Shown in pieces: positions 33,362-41,870 of a DNA stretch of 47,298 nt (position 1 is the first letter of the stretch; every line of letters starts with the position of its first letter). The notes beneath the pieces were generated by a model that saw only the letters and a program-made list of their open reading frames with translations, was not told the origin of the DNA and made no database searches. The position numbers were made by a program, and so were the translations under genes. This DNA is from Rickettsia typhi (GTDB lineage Bacteria > Pseudomonadota > Alphaproteobacteria > Rickettsiales > UBA1997). The DNA lies in contig CAMAYG010000012.1 in assembly GCA_945862535.1 (NCBI GenBank), positions 1 to 47,298 of the forward strand. The letters are read 5' to 3'.

Positions 33362-34858
33362 ATGTTTTCCTTCGTAAAATTAACAAAATATTTTAGCTTA
33401 AACAGAATCAAATACAAAACAGCCAGATTCTTCGACAAAATACAAGCATTTTTTGTTATTTATAATAATTTTGACAAAAAACTTAATAAGCTACACTTCG
33501 ATTTTCTAATCAACAACAAAACTTTTGCTCAGAAAATTATAGAAAGAGCAAAAAAATTCTCTGGTAAAGATTTTAACCTAGGTCTAGAGCACAATCTCAA
33601 TACCAATATTTTTGATTTCGCTTTGCAAGATGTTGTCATGAGCTACTTTAAAGCAGAACAAAGTTTTTTTAGTGCAGTAAAAGTTGCAGAAAATAACATT
33701 TCAGCAAAAAAAAGAATTGGGGTTTTATTTACTCAAAACTACGATGTTGGCGGTCATTCTATTGTATTGGAGAGATTTGTTGAATCTATGGTAACGGAAT
33801 TGCCTATTTTTATCTATCAAACAAAAAGATCTGCCTATTTTTCACAAAAAATCAAGAATATTGCCAAAATCAAGAATATCGGCTGGCAATTTGAAGCAAA
33901 AAAACCAACATTTTATATTAAAAAATTATATAAAAACATCTTATCAGATAATGTCGATATTTTAATGGCCTATATTCATCCTCAAGATATAATTGGGGCA
34001 TCGGTTATGGCTCTTATAAAAGAAAATTTTCCAGAGAAGATTAAGATTATTTATGTTAATTTAGCAGATCATCGTAGAAATTTTGGTTATAATTTTGCAA
34101 GCTTGATTATCGATGAAAGACCATCTTCGCAGTTTATCAATCAAAGGTTCCGCGGGCTTTTTAATAGTGTTATTATGCCACTGCAACAAAAAAGCTCTAG
34201 CGATACATATTATTACAATCAAAAAGAAATTGTCGATTTCCGCAAGAAAATAGCTGTTGCAGATAATGAAATATTGCTGTTAAGTGGGGGGGCATCTTAT
34301 AAATTCTTTGACAACAAAGATTCGGAATATTTTAAAGTTATTTGCAATATCTTAGAAAATAGATTGCAAGTAAAATTACTAATAATGAGCGATATCAACG
34401 ATAAACAACAAGAGTTAATAGAGGAAATATTTAAAAATAAAAAACAGCTTTTATCTAGAATAATTTTTGCCGATTTTGTTGCCGATTACGATTTAGCAAT
34501 GCAATCTTGCGATATTTTTATCGATAGTTTTCCGCAGGGCGGAGCATTGATTCATCTAGATATAATGCGGAACCGTAAGCCAACAGTTTTAAAAATTAAC
34601 CTCGCAAATAATATTCAAAGTTTTGAAACATTTTTACCGCAAGGTTATAGGTGGCAATTTAGCGATTTACCTAGCCTTACCGCTGGTGTTATTAATTTAA
34701 TCGACAGCAAATCCTTACGAGATAATGCGGTCGATGTTTTGTTTCAACATTTTTTAGCTAATTTTGAATTTACAGTCGTGAAAAATAAATATCTAGAATT
34801 ATTTAATGAAATAGATAATTTGCCAAATATTTTTGGCAAAAATTACTTTTCTTACTAA
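33362..34858 (+). CDS. Putative GT-B-fold glycosyltransferase
   Basis: 498 aa, no signal peptide. The middle has a Rossmann-like start (RIGVLFTQNYDVGGHS, about residues 119-134), and the C-terminal half reads like the nucleotide-sugar-binding domain of GT-B or O-GlcNAc-transferase-like enzymes, with ADFVADYDLAMQSCDIFID followed by SFPQGGALIHLDIMRNRKP (about 365-410). The first 110 residues are basic and helical with no match that I recognise. Placed directly after wecE, it is a good candidate to transfer the amino-deoxyhexose, but this rests on adjacency. Its stop codon interlocks with that of the convergent MORN gene (shared bases CTAA). Confidence 0.6.
   Translation: MFSFVKLTKYFSLNRIKYKTARFFDKIQAFFVIYNNFDKKLNKLHFDFLINNKTFAQKIIERAKKFSGKDFNLGLEHNLNTNIFDFALQDVVMSYFKAEQSFFSAVKVAENNISAKKRIGVLFTQNYDVGGHSIVLERFVESMVTELPIFIYQTKRSAYFSQKIKNIAKIKNIGWQFEAKKPTFYIKKLYKNILSDNVDILMAYIHPQDIIGASVMALIKENFPEKIKIIYVNLADHRRNFGYNFASLIIDERPSSQFINQRFRGLFNSVIMPLQQKSSSDTYYYNQKEIVDFRKKIAVADNEILLLSGGASYKFFDNKDSEYFKVICNILENRLQVKLLIMSDINDKQQELIEEIFKNKKQLLSRIIFADFVADYDLAMQSCDIFIDSFPQGGALIHLDIMRNRKPTVLKINLANNIQSFETFLPQGYRWQFSDLPSLTAGVINLIDSKSLRDNAVDVLFQHFLANFEFTVVKNKYLELFNEIDNLPNIFGKNYFSY
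34819..34840. terminator. Convergent-junction hairpin
   Basis: TTTGCCAAA (34819-34827) and TTTGGCAAA (34832-34840) form a perfect 9-bp stem with a TATT loop, 16 bases before the end of the GT-B-like gene. On the plus strand a T-rich tail (ACTTTTCTT) follows; on the minus strand it lies 15 bases beyond the end of the MORN gene. It may serve as a bidirectional terminator although it is inside coding sequence; the tail is weak. Confidence 0.4.
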
Positions 34859-37638
34859 AAATCTACTCGATACCGATTCATGTTGTCAGTAGGATTCCGA
34901 CCTGATTGATGATTTGTGATGTTAGTTGATGGTCTTGTATCGACAATTTCTATCACCAAGCCTTCGCTATCTAAATTATCTTCTATTCTTGATTCTTCTC
35001 TAACTAAAATATCCTTCGTTATTGAATCTTTTCTAGATAATTCTGCTAATTTTAAATTTTTGCTATTATTTTCTGATTCTTCTTTATCGCTTTTAGCCAG
35101 CTCTTGCTCTTTGGCAGATTTTTGATTATATAAATCTGCTAATCTTTGATATTCTGAGCAATTCTCAGTAAGATCTATTCCCTGTTCTTTAAGCTCGATT
35201 AATATAGTCGCCAAAGCTAAATCTTGCTGTTCTGTTGTGCTAATCTTGTTTCCAATAAAGCAATTACAAAACTTTTTATTTAAAATGTTACCACATTGTT
35301 CATTGTCAAGTTCCGCTCTGATTTTTTCAATTAATAATCTTTCATTAATTAGAAAATCTTCATAAATATTTTTTTGATAGATGTCGCTCTCTGCCTCGCT
35401 CCCTAAAATATCGCTTATTATGTAGCTCCGATTAAATTCTTGTAATATTTCTTTAAGAGTTCTGTTGAGGATTTTTAAAGATTCTGGGGCTTCTGCTATT
35501 GCCATATTCTCAACAAAGATATTGATTTGTGCTCCAATATTTGCCACACAGCCATCATTAGCGGTTCCAGTTGCAATATTGTATAAATTACTACACAGCT
35601 CTTCTAACTCTTGCGGACTATTGTTTTGCAATAGGCAAAAAATTTGGTTCTTTCTTGCTTCTAGTGCCTTGTAAATCTTTAATTTATTTTCTTTGCTATC
35701 CCTATCTTCGCTGTTATCTGCTACCATTTTAGCTTTTTTTTCGATAAAATCAAAAATTTCTTTGCCGGCATTTGCAGAATCTTTGCACCGCTCTTCTAGT
35801 TCTGTGATTTCTTCCGAACTATTTTGCAGTCTTAAGACACTTTGTGAACCTGGGGTGTATTGATATACAGGAATGCTAGTTTTTGTATATGTAGCGATTT
35901 TTTCTTGAGTTTTGTTAAATAGTGTTGCACTAGATGTTAGGTGTTTGGTGTATTGAGCGAGCTCTGAAACATCTTCTTTAATGTCAATACTTGGCATTAT
36001 TTCTTTGTTGATATTGTGCAAAACCAAAGAGCTTAATAATTCTCTACTTTCTTGATCTGTTGTAAACTTTATTGGGTTTTTATTAAAAAATAGCAGTAAA
36101 TTTATTAAACATTGATTCTTGTCTGGGTTATTATCAAAAAGTTTCGTTATTTGGTATCTTAAACTTGTCTTTATGCTTGGTTCATTAACGATTTTTTCTA
36201 GATTTAGCTTTATAGCACCTAAAACTTCTTTATTTTCAATAAAATAGGGTTCATTTTCTTTAAAAAGACATGTTTTACCAATGTTTTCAACAAAAATATT
36301 TCGTAAAGCTGGGTTGTTATTAATAGAATGTTTTCCTCTTCCTTCGCAAAGTCGCTCTAATGGATATAAAGATTTTATTACATCTTCTGGAGCTAATGAT
36401 TTTAATATATGATTATCTAGTGTTAAAATTTCATTCAATAAGAAAGATCCGTTAAAATAAGATTGTTCTTGACAGTAAGTTTTAAAAAACTCACTAAAAG
36501 CTTTGCTGTATTTGCTTCGGTTATCTTGGTGCAATATAGCAAAAAGCTTTTTAATATCGGCTATTCCGGGACTGTATGGCGATATAAGCCCTAACTTTTT
36601 AAGGCAATTAAAAATTTCTTTACCATCGTTTTTATATTTTGATATTTTCAAAATACTGGCAATTATATCGATTTTTTTTCCTTTATTTTTTTGGTTCCCG
36701 ATAAATTCAATAATTTTGGGGTTGTTGATATTTATTGCTGTGTTTTTTGTTAAACCTTTTCCTTTACTGGCTTCTTTAATAAAGAGATCTACCGCCTTAT
36801 TTTCCTTATCTTCATTTTCTTTTTTGATCTCGATCGCACTTTTAACTGAAGATTCTTGGTTAGTTAAAAAATTGCCAGAATTATTGTAATTATTGTTTAG
36901 TATATTTTGTAGCAAATGATCTGCTTCTCGCTCTGAGCGATTACGACGGACTGCAGAAGGAACTCTGCTTATTGATTCGTGGGCTATTAATTGAGTGCGG
37001 ATTTGTGTTGATTGGCTGTTTGTAGCAAGGAATGCAGGTCTTTGAATTTGTTGCTGATTTAGGTTTTGAGGTCGAGAAATTTGATTAATATTATTAGCAA
37101 CTCCTGTGTTATTGCCACGGCCTATTGCAACCAAATTTTCTGTAGCTCTTGCAATATTTTGCTGGATTGTAGCTGATCTTGGTCTTTGATCGGCTGTTAC
37201 AGCTTGGGGCTGTTGACTAGTTTCCCGATTTACGATTTGACTGTTTCTTAACCTGATGCTCGAGTTCAAATTAGGTTTTTCATATATTGTGTTTTTACCA
37301 GTAACTATACCATTTTCGTATTTATAGTGATAAATATTACCGCTTTTTGCTTTGCCAATAAAGTCGCCATGTTTTTTACCATTTTGCCATTGTCCAAGCC
37401 ATTCCTCGCCATTTTGACTTATGTATAGCCCATAACCTTGTTTCTTAAAGTTTTCATATTGACCAAAATATTTACAAGGACCGTTTCTGGTATTTTCTAT
37501 TTTCGGAGAACTTTTTTTGAAAAATGAAAATAGTTCTTTTTGTCTGGCTTTAATATTGTGTTCTTGGGCAGAATTAGAATTTTTTACAAAACTCTTAATA
37601 TTTCTTTCTGCGATAGTGTTATAGTTTATTGTAGGCAT
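34855..37638 (-). CDS. Large MORN-repeat protein, 927 aa
   Basis: Residues about 57-115 hold MORN repeats in good form: YFGQYENFKKQGYGLYI, WLGQWQNGKKHGDF and YKYENGIVTGKN. Residues about 125-265 are Gln-, Asn- and Arg-rich and probably unstructured. From about 285 to 800 the sequence looks alpha-helical without a recognised domain, and about 810-890 is a Lys/Glu-rich coiled coil. There is no signal peptide or membrane segment. Proteins of this build in host-associated bacteria are often secreted effectors, but export would need a non-Sec route and cannot be shown here. It follows tilS by 63 bases on the same strand and is convergent with the GT-B-like gene. Confidence 0.7.
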   Translation of the reverse strand: MPTINYNTIAERNIKSFVKNSNSAQEHNIKARQKELFSFFKKSSPKIENTRNGPCKYFGQYENFKKQGYGLYISQNGEEWLGQWQNGKKHGDFIGKAKSGNIYHYKYENGIVTGKNTIYEKPNLNSSIRLRNSQIVNRETSQQPQAVTADQRPRSATIQQNIARATENLVAIGRGNNTGVANNINQISRPQNLNQQQIQRPAFLATNSQSTQIRTQLIAHESISRVPSAVRRNRSEREADHLLQNILNNNYNNSGNFLTNQESSVKSAIEIKKENEDKENKAVDLFIKEASKGKGLTKNTAININNPKIIEFIGNQKNKGKKIDIIASILKISKYKNDGKEIFNCLKKLGLISPYSPGIADIKKLFAILHQDNRSKYSKAFSEFFKTYCQEQSYFNGSFLLNEILTLDNHILKSLAPEDVIKSLYPLERLCEGRGKHSINNNPALRNIFVENIGKTCLFKENEPYFIENKEVLGAIKLNLEKIVNEPSIKTSLRYQITKLFDNNPDKNQCLINLLLFFNKNPIKFTTDQESRELLSSLVLHNINKEIMPSIDIKEDVSELAQYTKHLTSSATLFNKTQEKIATYTKTSIPVYQYTPGSQSVLRLQNSSEEITELEERCKDSANAGKEIFDFIEKKAKMVADNSEDRDSKENKLKIYKALEARKNQIFCLLQNNSPQELEELCSNLYNIATGTANDGCVANIGAQINIFVENMAIAEAPESLKILNRTLKEILQEFNRSYIISDILGSEAESDIYQKNIYEDFLINERLLIEKIRAELDNEQCGNILNKKFCNCFIGNKISTTEQQDLALATILIELKEQGIDLTENCSEYQRLADLYNQKSAKEQELAKSDKEESENNSKNLKLAELSRKDSITKDILVREESRIEDNLDSEGLVIEIVDTRPSTNITNHQSGRNPTDNMNRYRVDF

Positions 37639-37701
37639 TGTAAATATTCAAAATTATATTAATTTTAACTAAATTATGTTAAAATATTGTATAGATATTT
37701 A

Positions 37702-38859
37702 TTATTCAATACTTATTTTACAAAAAATAATACTTTTATTTAATTTTACATTTACCAAAGCTTTATTATGTAGAGTTGTGGTTGATTTTATAATGTTGTT
37801 AGTGCTAATTGATAAGACATTATTCTTAAGTAAAATTTTACAATGACTTAAGTTGGTATTTTTGAAATTTGGCTCTGTTATCGCCAAATATAAGTTTTGT
37901 AATTTTTGTTGTCGTGGTTGGTGGTTGTTGCTACTAAGAATGATTAATATTTCCTTAAGTAACTTTATGGCAATTTCAGAATCTAGGGCAGTAAAACTCT
38001 GATAGCTAAAATTAAAACTTTGTTCCTCTTGGTTAAAGTTAAGGGAAAAGTTAATTTTGTTGATAAAATCTTTATCTTGCCGGTCTTTAACCTTGCTAAT
38101 CAATTGAGCGGTTTGGCTAATCCTTGCCTTAACTTGCTCGGCATCCGCTAAGGTGTTAATAAACATCCTAATTTGATTACGGCGAAATTTTATATCTGTA
38201 TTGCTTTCGTCTTCAATATGCTGAACTTCTTCTTGATTTAGATAATTGATAATTTGTTTTTTACTAATATTTAACATTGGTCGTATTAATATTATGTTAT
38301 ATAAAATTTTTACCTCTTCAATTGCCGACAAGCCTTCTATTCCGCTACCGCGAAACAGTCTGATTAAAAAGTTTTCTGCTAAGTCGTCTTGTTGATGTCC
38401 AAGAAAAACTAAATCGATATTATTCTGCTCGCAGTAATTACTAATTGCCCTGTATCTTAATTCACGAAGCTTTTCCTCGATATTAGATTGTGGTAATATG
38501 TTTTTATCTAAAGCGATAATCCTATGTTTGATTTGTTTTTCGGCTAGTATCTTGCCAAGATATTCTGCCTCTTCGCCAGATTCTGCCCTGAATTGGTGAT
38601 CTACGGTAATTGCAGTAAGTTGATAGTTGTTAATCTGAGCAAATTTATTGAGAATTAGGGTTAAAGCTAGAGAATCGGCTCCGCCAGAAACTGCAATGGC
38701 AATTTTGTTATGGTTAGTAAAATTTTCCTTGCCAAAAGCCAGAATTTTCCGAGAACTATTAATTTTACTCCACAAAATCTTGATTTTACTAAAAATTTCT
38801 TCTTCGATATTTTGAGATAAGATTTTTGCTTGATAATTAATGTTGCTAGAGTTATTCAC
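37702..38859 (-). CDS. tilS: tRNA(Ile)-lysidine synthase
   Basis: Converts C34 to lysidine in tRNA-Ile(CAU), so that AUA is read as Ile; essential in most bacteria. The PP-loop AVSGGADSLALT (SGGADS at 58-63) binds ATP; GHQQDDLAENFLIRLFRGSGIEGL is the family signature. 385 aa; the C-terminal part after about 270 is short and AT-driven, rich in Asn, Ile and Lys, and no clear TilS C-terminal domain is seen. The first 45 residues are an unusual extension before the catalytic core. Fourth gene of nuoM-nuoN-aroA-tilS. Confidence 0.93.
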   Translation of the reverse strand: MNNSSNINYQAKILSQNIEEEIFSKIKILWSKINSSRKILAFGKENFTNHNKIAIAVSGGADSLALTLILNKFAQINNYQLTAITVDHQFRAESGEEAEYLGKILAEKQIKHRIIALDKNILPQSNIEEKLRELRYRAISNYCEQNNIDLVFLGHQQDDLAENFLIRLFRGSGIEGLSAIEEVKILYNIILIRPMLNISKKQIINYLNQEEVQHIEDESNTDIKFRRNQIRMFINTLADAEQVKARISQTAQLISKVKDRQDKDFINKINFSLNFNQEEQSFNFSYQSFTALDSEIAIKLLKEILIILSSNNHQPRQQKLQNLYLAITEPNFKNTNLSHCKILLKNNVLSISTNNIIKSTTTLHNKALVNVKLNKSIIFCKISIE

Positions 38860-38879
38860 TTTTGGGCAAAAATATTTTG

Positions 38880-40268
38880 TTATATGGCAGCAAAATTGTT
38901 ATTATCTGTCTTAAATCCAAGGTTAAGTTTTTGAGAAGTGGCAAGAAAACAAGGAAAGCTAGTGGCAATCATAGAGCTGTCATCTATTACCAAGCCCTGA
39001 TTTAACTTTGTTCCTAATATTAAAAAAGACATTGCAATTCGATGATCCATTGCTGTTTCAATTGTAGTTAGTGTTTTTGGTTGATTTATCCCGCCCTTAA
39101 CTATTAAATCGTCATTTTCTATTTTTGCTTCTACACCGCACTTGATAAGGTTGTTGCAGGTGCTGGCAAGGCGGTTGCTTTCTTTAACTTTTAACTCTGA
39201 AAGCCCTCGCATAATGGTATTTCCAGAAGCATTGGCACTAGCAACTGCTAAAATTGGATATTCGTCGATCATGGTTGCAGAGCGATAGGCGGGGACTTCC
39301 ACCCCTTTTAAATTACTGCTTTCAACGATAATGTCGCCAACAATTTCTCCTGCTTGTAATTGTTGATTTTCAATTCTTATTTTGGCTCCCATTTCAAGAA
39401 GAGTTGTGATAATACCAGTTCGTAATTTGTTGAGCCCGATATTTTTTATTGTGAGTCGGGAATTTTTGCTAATAATGGTTAGGACAATAAAAAACGATGC
39501 AGAAGATATATCGCCAGGAACAATAAAATTATTTGCTTTAATGCTATTTAGGCCGGTGCATTGAATTCTGCGAGTGTTTTTGCCATCGATTAGCAAGTTG
39601 TCAATTGCGATGTCGCAACCTAAATGTTGCATTATGATTTCGGTGTGATCCCTAGATAATTCTGGTTCGATAATTGTTGTTCTTCCTCGAGTTGCAAGAG
39701 CGGAAAGCAAGATAGAGCTTTTTACTTGAGCTGAAGCATTTTCGAGGGTAAAATTAATTGGCAAGGATTCTGCGGTGCCAGTAATTGCAAAAGGTAATAA
39801 GTTATTTTGTCTTGCGGTTATTTTGGCACCAAATAGTTGAAGTGGTTTAAAGATTCGAGACATTGGCCTTTTGCTTAGGGAGGCATCGCCATTAAAAAAA
39901 CTAGTAAAGCTGTAAGGAGAAACAAGCCCTGCAAGAAGACGGGTAGAGGTGCCAGAATTGCCCATCTCTAATACTTGCGAAGGCTCTTTAAGCCCAGATA
40001 CCCCAACTCCATTGACTTCGTAGTAGCCTTCTTCTTGGTTATTGCTGTGATGTTTTGTTATTTCCACTCCCATAGATTTTAGGGCATTGGCGGTGCATAT
40101 TACATCTTCTCCTTCGAGTAAATTATAGATTTTGCTTCTGCCATTAGCAATTGCCGAGAAAATCAGGGCACGATGAGAAATAGATTTATCGGCCGCAACA
40201 TTTATGACACTGTCGAATTGCTGGTTATTAAACTGTGAAATTATTGGGGCTGGGTTGCAATTTGTCAT
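38880..40268 (-). CDS. aroA: 5-enolpyruvylshikimate-3-phosphate synthase
   Basis: EPSP synthase, sixth step of the shikimate pathway, 462 aa. Lys28-Ser29 in AADKSISHRAL binds shikimate-3-phosphate; GNSGTSTRLLAG and MSRIFKPLQLFGAKI follow, then VPGDISSASFF, ELKVKESNRL and the C-terminal TAMDHRIAMSFLILG. A complete two-domain inside-out barrel is expected. Its place between nuoN and tilS implies transcription with the respiratory genes. Other shikimate genes are not in the window; retention of the pathway is noteworthy for a bacterium that otherwise looks host-associated. Confidence 0.95.
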   Translation of the reverse strand: MTNCNPAPIISQFNNQQFDSVINVAADKSISHRALIFSAIANGRSKIYNLLEGEDVICTANALKSMGVEITKHHSNNQEEGYYEVNGVGVSGLKEPSQVLEMGNSGTSTRLLAGLVSPYSFTSFFNGDASLSKRPMSRIFKPLQLFGAKITARQNNLLPFAITGTAESLPINFTLENASAQVKSSILLSALATRGRTTIIEPELSRDHTEIIMQHLGCDIAIDNLLIDGKNTRRIQCTGLNSIKANNFIVPGDISSASFFIVLTIISKNSRLTIKNIGLNKLRTGIITTLLEMGAKIRIENQQLQAGEIVGDIIVESSNLKGVEVPAYRSATMIDEYPILAVASANASGNTIMRGLSELKVKESNRLASTCNNLIKCGVEAKIENDDLIVKGGINQPKTLTTIETAMDHRIAMSFLILGTKLNQGLVIDDSSMIATSFPCFLATSQKLNLGFKTDNNNFAAI

Positions 40269-40277
40269 ATTTTAACT

Positions 40278-41867
40278 TTATTGATTTTGCAATAGTTGCA
40301 AGACTAGTGAATAGATGTAATCAAAGCCAAAAATAAGCAAAATATTAAGAGAAATAATGGCGAATAGGGTGATTTTATTAACCACATTAAAGGAGAAATA
40401 AATAGTTTCTTCATTAGCTTCGCCAAAGTAGCAAGATTTAACAATTCTAAGGTAGTAAAATGCCGAAACCGCAGTGAAAACAGTGGCTATTATGGCGATA
40501 ATCGTAAGTTTTTGTTCGATTAAGGTGCTAATAACTAAGAATTTGGCAAAGAAACCTGCTAAAGGAGGTATTCCAGCATTAGAAAACATTAACACCGCAA
40601 AGCAGAAACCAGCAAAAGGTTGTTTCTTTGCTAATCCAGATAATTGGCTAATAGAAATAAGGTTTTGTGAATGTTGATTTGATTGATAGCTGTTGATGAT
40701 TAAAAAACTAGCAAAAGTAATAAGGCTGTAAATTGCTAGATAACAAATTGTTGCTTGCTGAATATTGTTGATATTGCTAATTTTATTGTCGATAGAGCCA
40801 ATAGCGAGTAAGATAAAACCGATATGAACAATTGAAGAATAGGCAAGAAATCTTTTGAGATTTTGTTGCTTTATTGTAGCGAATCCACCAAATATTATTG
40901 AAAATACTCCAATTGATAGTAGGATTTGATTGATCTCTGGCCAGCTATAAAAGATGATGGTAGCAATTTTTAAGGTTGCAAAAACAACAAATATTTTAAC
41001 GATGCTAGCAAAAAAATTTGTCGTTGTGGTGTTTGAGCCCTGATAAACATCGGGCGACCACATATAAAAAGGTGCGGCAGCAACTTTAAAAAACAGTGCT
41101 GTTAAAATAAAGACCCAGCCAGTTAAAAGGCCAGCAGAATGAAAGATATTTGATTTATTCTCTATTAACATATTGAAATTTATGGTTCCGCCATAGCCGT
41201 AAATTAGCGATATTCCAAAAAGTAGTAATGCCGAAGCGACAGAGCCAAGGATAAAATATTTAATTCCTGCTTCGCTTGCCATTTGATTTTCGATAACTTC
41301 CTTGTTATTTTGCAATTGAGGCTGATTAGACTTTTTGTTAATAGCCGCTAATAGATAAAGGCTAAGTGTTTGCAACTCTAAACCAAGGTAGAAAATTAGA
41401 AAATTTTGGGCAGAAATCATAATAAAACCGCCAACAACGGCAATTAGAATTAGCGATAAAAATTCGCTGTGATTTTTATTGATCTCTTTTAGAAATCTGC
41501 GATTGTTAATTATTAGGACTGTAGTTAATATTGCCGTAATGATTTTTATAATATTGCTTGCCGAAGTGTTTTTTATTGCTAAAGAAATAACTTCTGGGCT
41601 AAATTTTGCAGTGATATTAGGGTTTTCTTGAGTGACTTTTGTGACAGTGTTTTGTGTAGTGCCAAGAAAATTGTTGTGGAGATTGTCAAAGATAAAAAAT
41701 GTGGCAAAAATAAGAGAAAATATCGCGATGATGTAGCTGATATTGATGCAATTTTCCTCTGTTTTTGTATTGTTAAATGTTCCTTTTATTAGGATGATAA
41801 TTGCTCCGATAAATATGATAATTTCGGCAAGAAATGGTTTTAGCGATTGAGCGAGTAAAATTGACAT
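40278..41867 (-). CDS. nuoN: NADH-quinone oxidoreductase subunit N
   Basis: Antiporter-like membrane subunit of complex I, 529 aa with about 14 membrane helices. The TM5 glutamate (Glu164 in YLGLELQTLSLY) and the TM7 lysine (Lys261 in ALFFKVAAAPFYMW) of the proton channel are in place. The N-terminal region contains a polar insert (about 65-95, rich in Thr and Asn) and another at about 178-200. The gene starts three bases after the nuoM stop and leads into aroA after nine bases. Confidence 0.95.
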   Translation of the reverse strand: MSILLAQSLKPFLAEIIIFIGAIIILIKGTFNNTKTEENCINISYIIAIFSLIFATFFIFDNLHNNFLGTTQNTVTKVTQENPNITAKFSPEVISLAIKNTSASNIIKIITAILTTVLIINNRRFLKEINKNHSEFLSLILIAVVGGFIMISAQNFLIFYLGLELQTLSLYLLAAINKKSNQPQLQNNKEVIENQMASEAGIKYFILGSVASALLLFGISLIYGYGGTINFNMLIENKSNIFHSAGLLTGWVFILTALFFKVAAAPFYMWSPDVYQGSNTTTTNFFASIVKIFVVFATLKIATIIFYSWPEINQILLSIGVFSIIFGGFATIKQQNLKRFLAYSSIVHIGFILLAIGSIDNKISNINNIQQATICYLAIYSLITFASFLIINSYQSNQHSQNLISISQLSGLAKKQPFAGFCFAVLMFSNAGIPPLAGFFAKFLVISTLIEQKLTIIAIIATVFTAVSAFYYLRIVKSCYFGEANEETIYFSFNVVNKITLFAIISLNILLIFGFDYIYSLVLQLLQNQ

Positions 41868-41870
41868 ATT

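Noticed and set aside
36503-36889. 128-codon plus-strand frame inside the 927-aa MORN gene
   Set aside because: Hydrophobic translation arising from antisense of Lys/Glu/Asn codons; no start context and the opposite strand has a long convincing gene.
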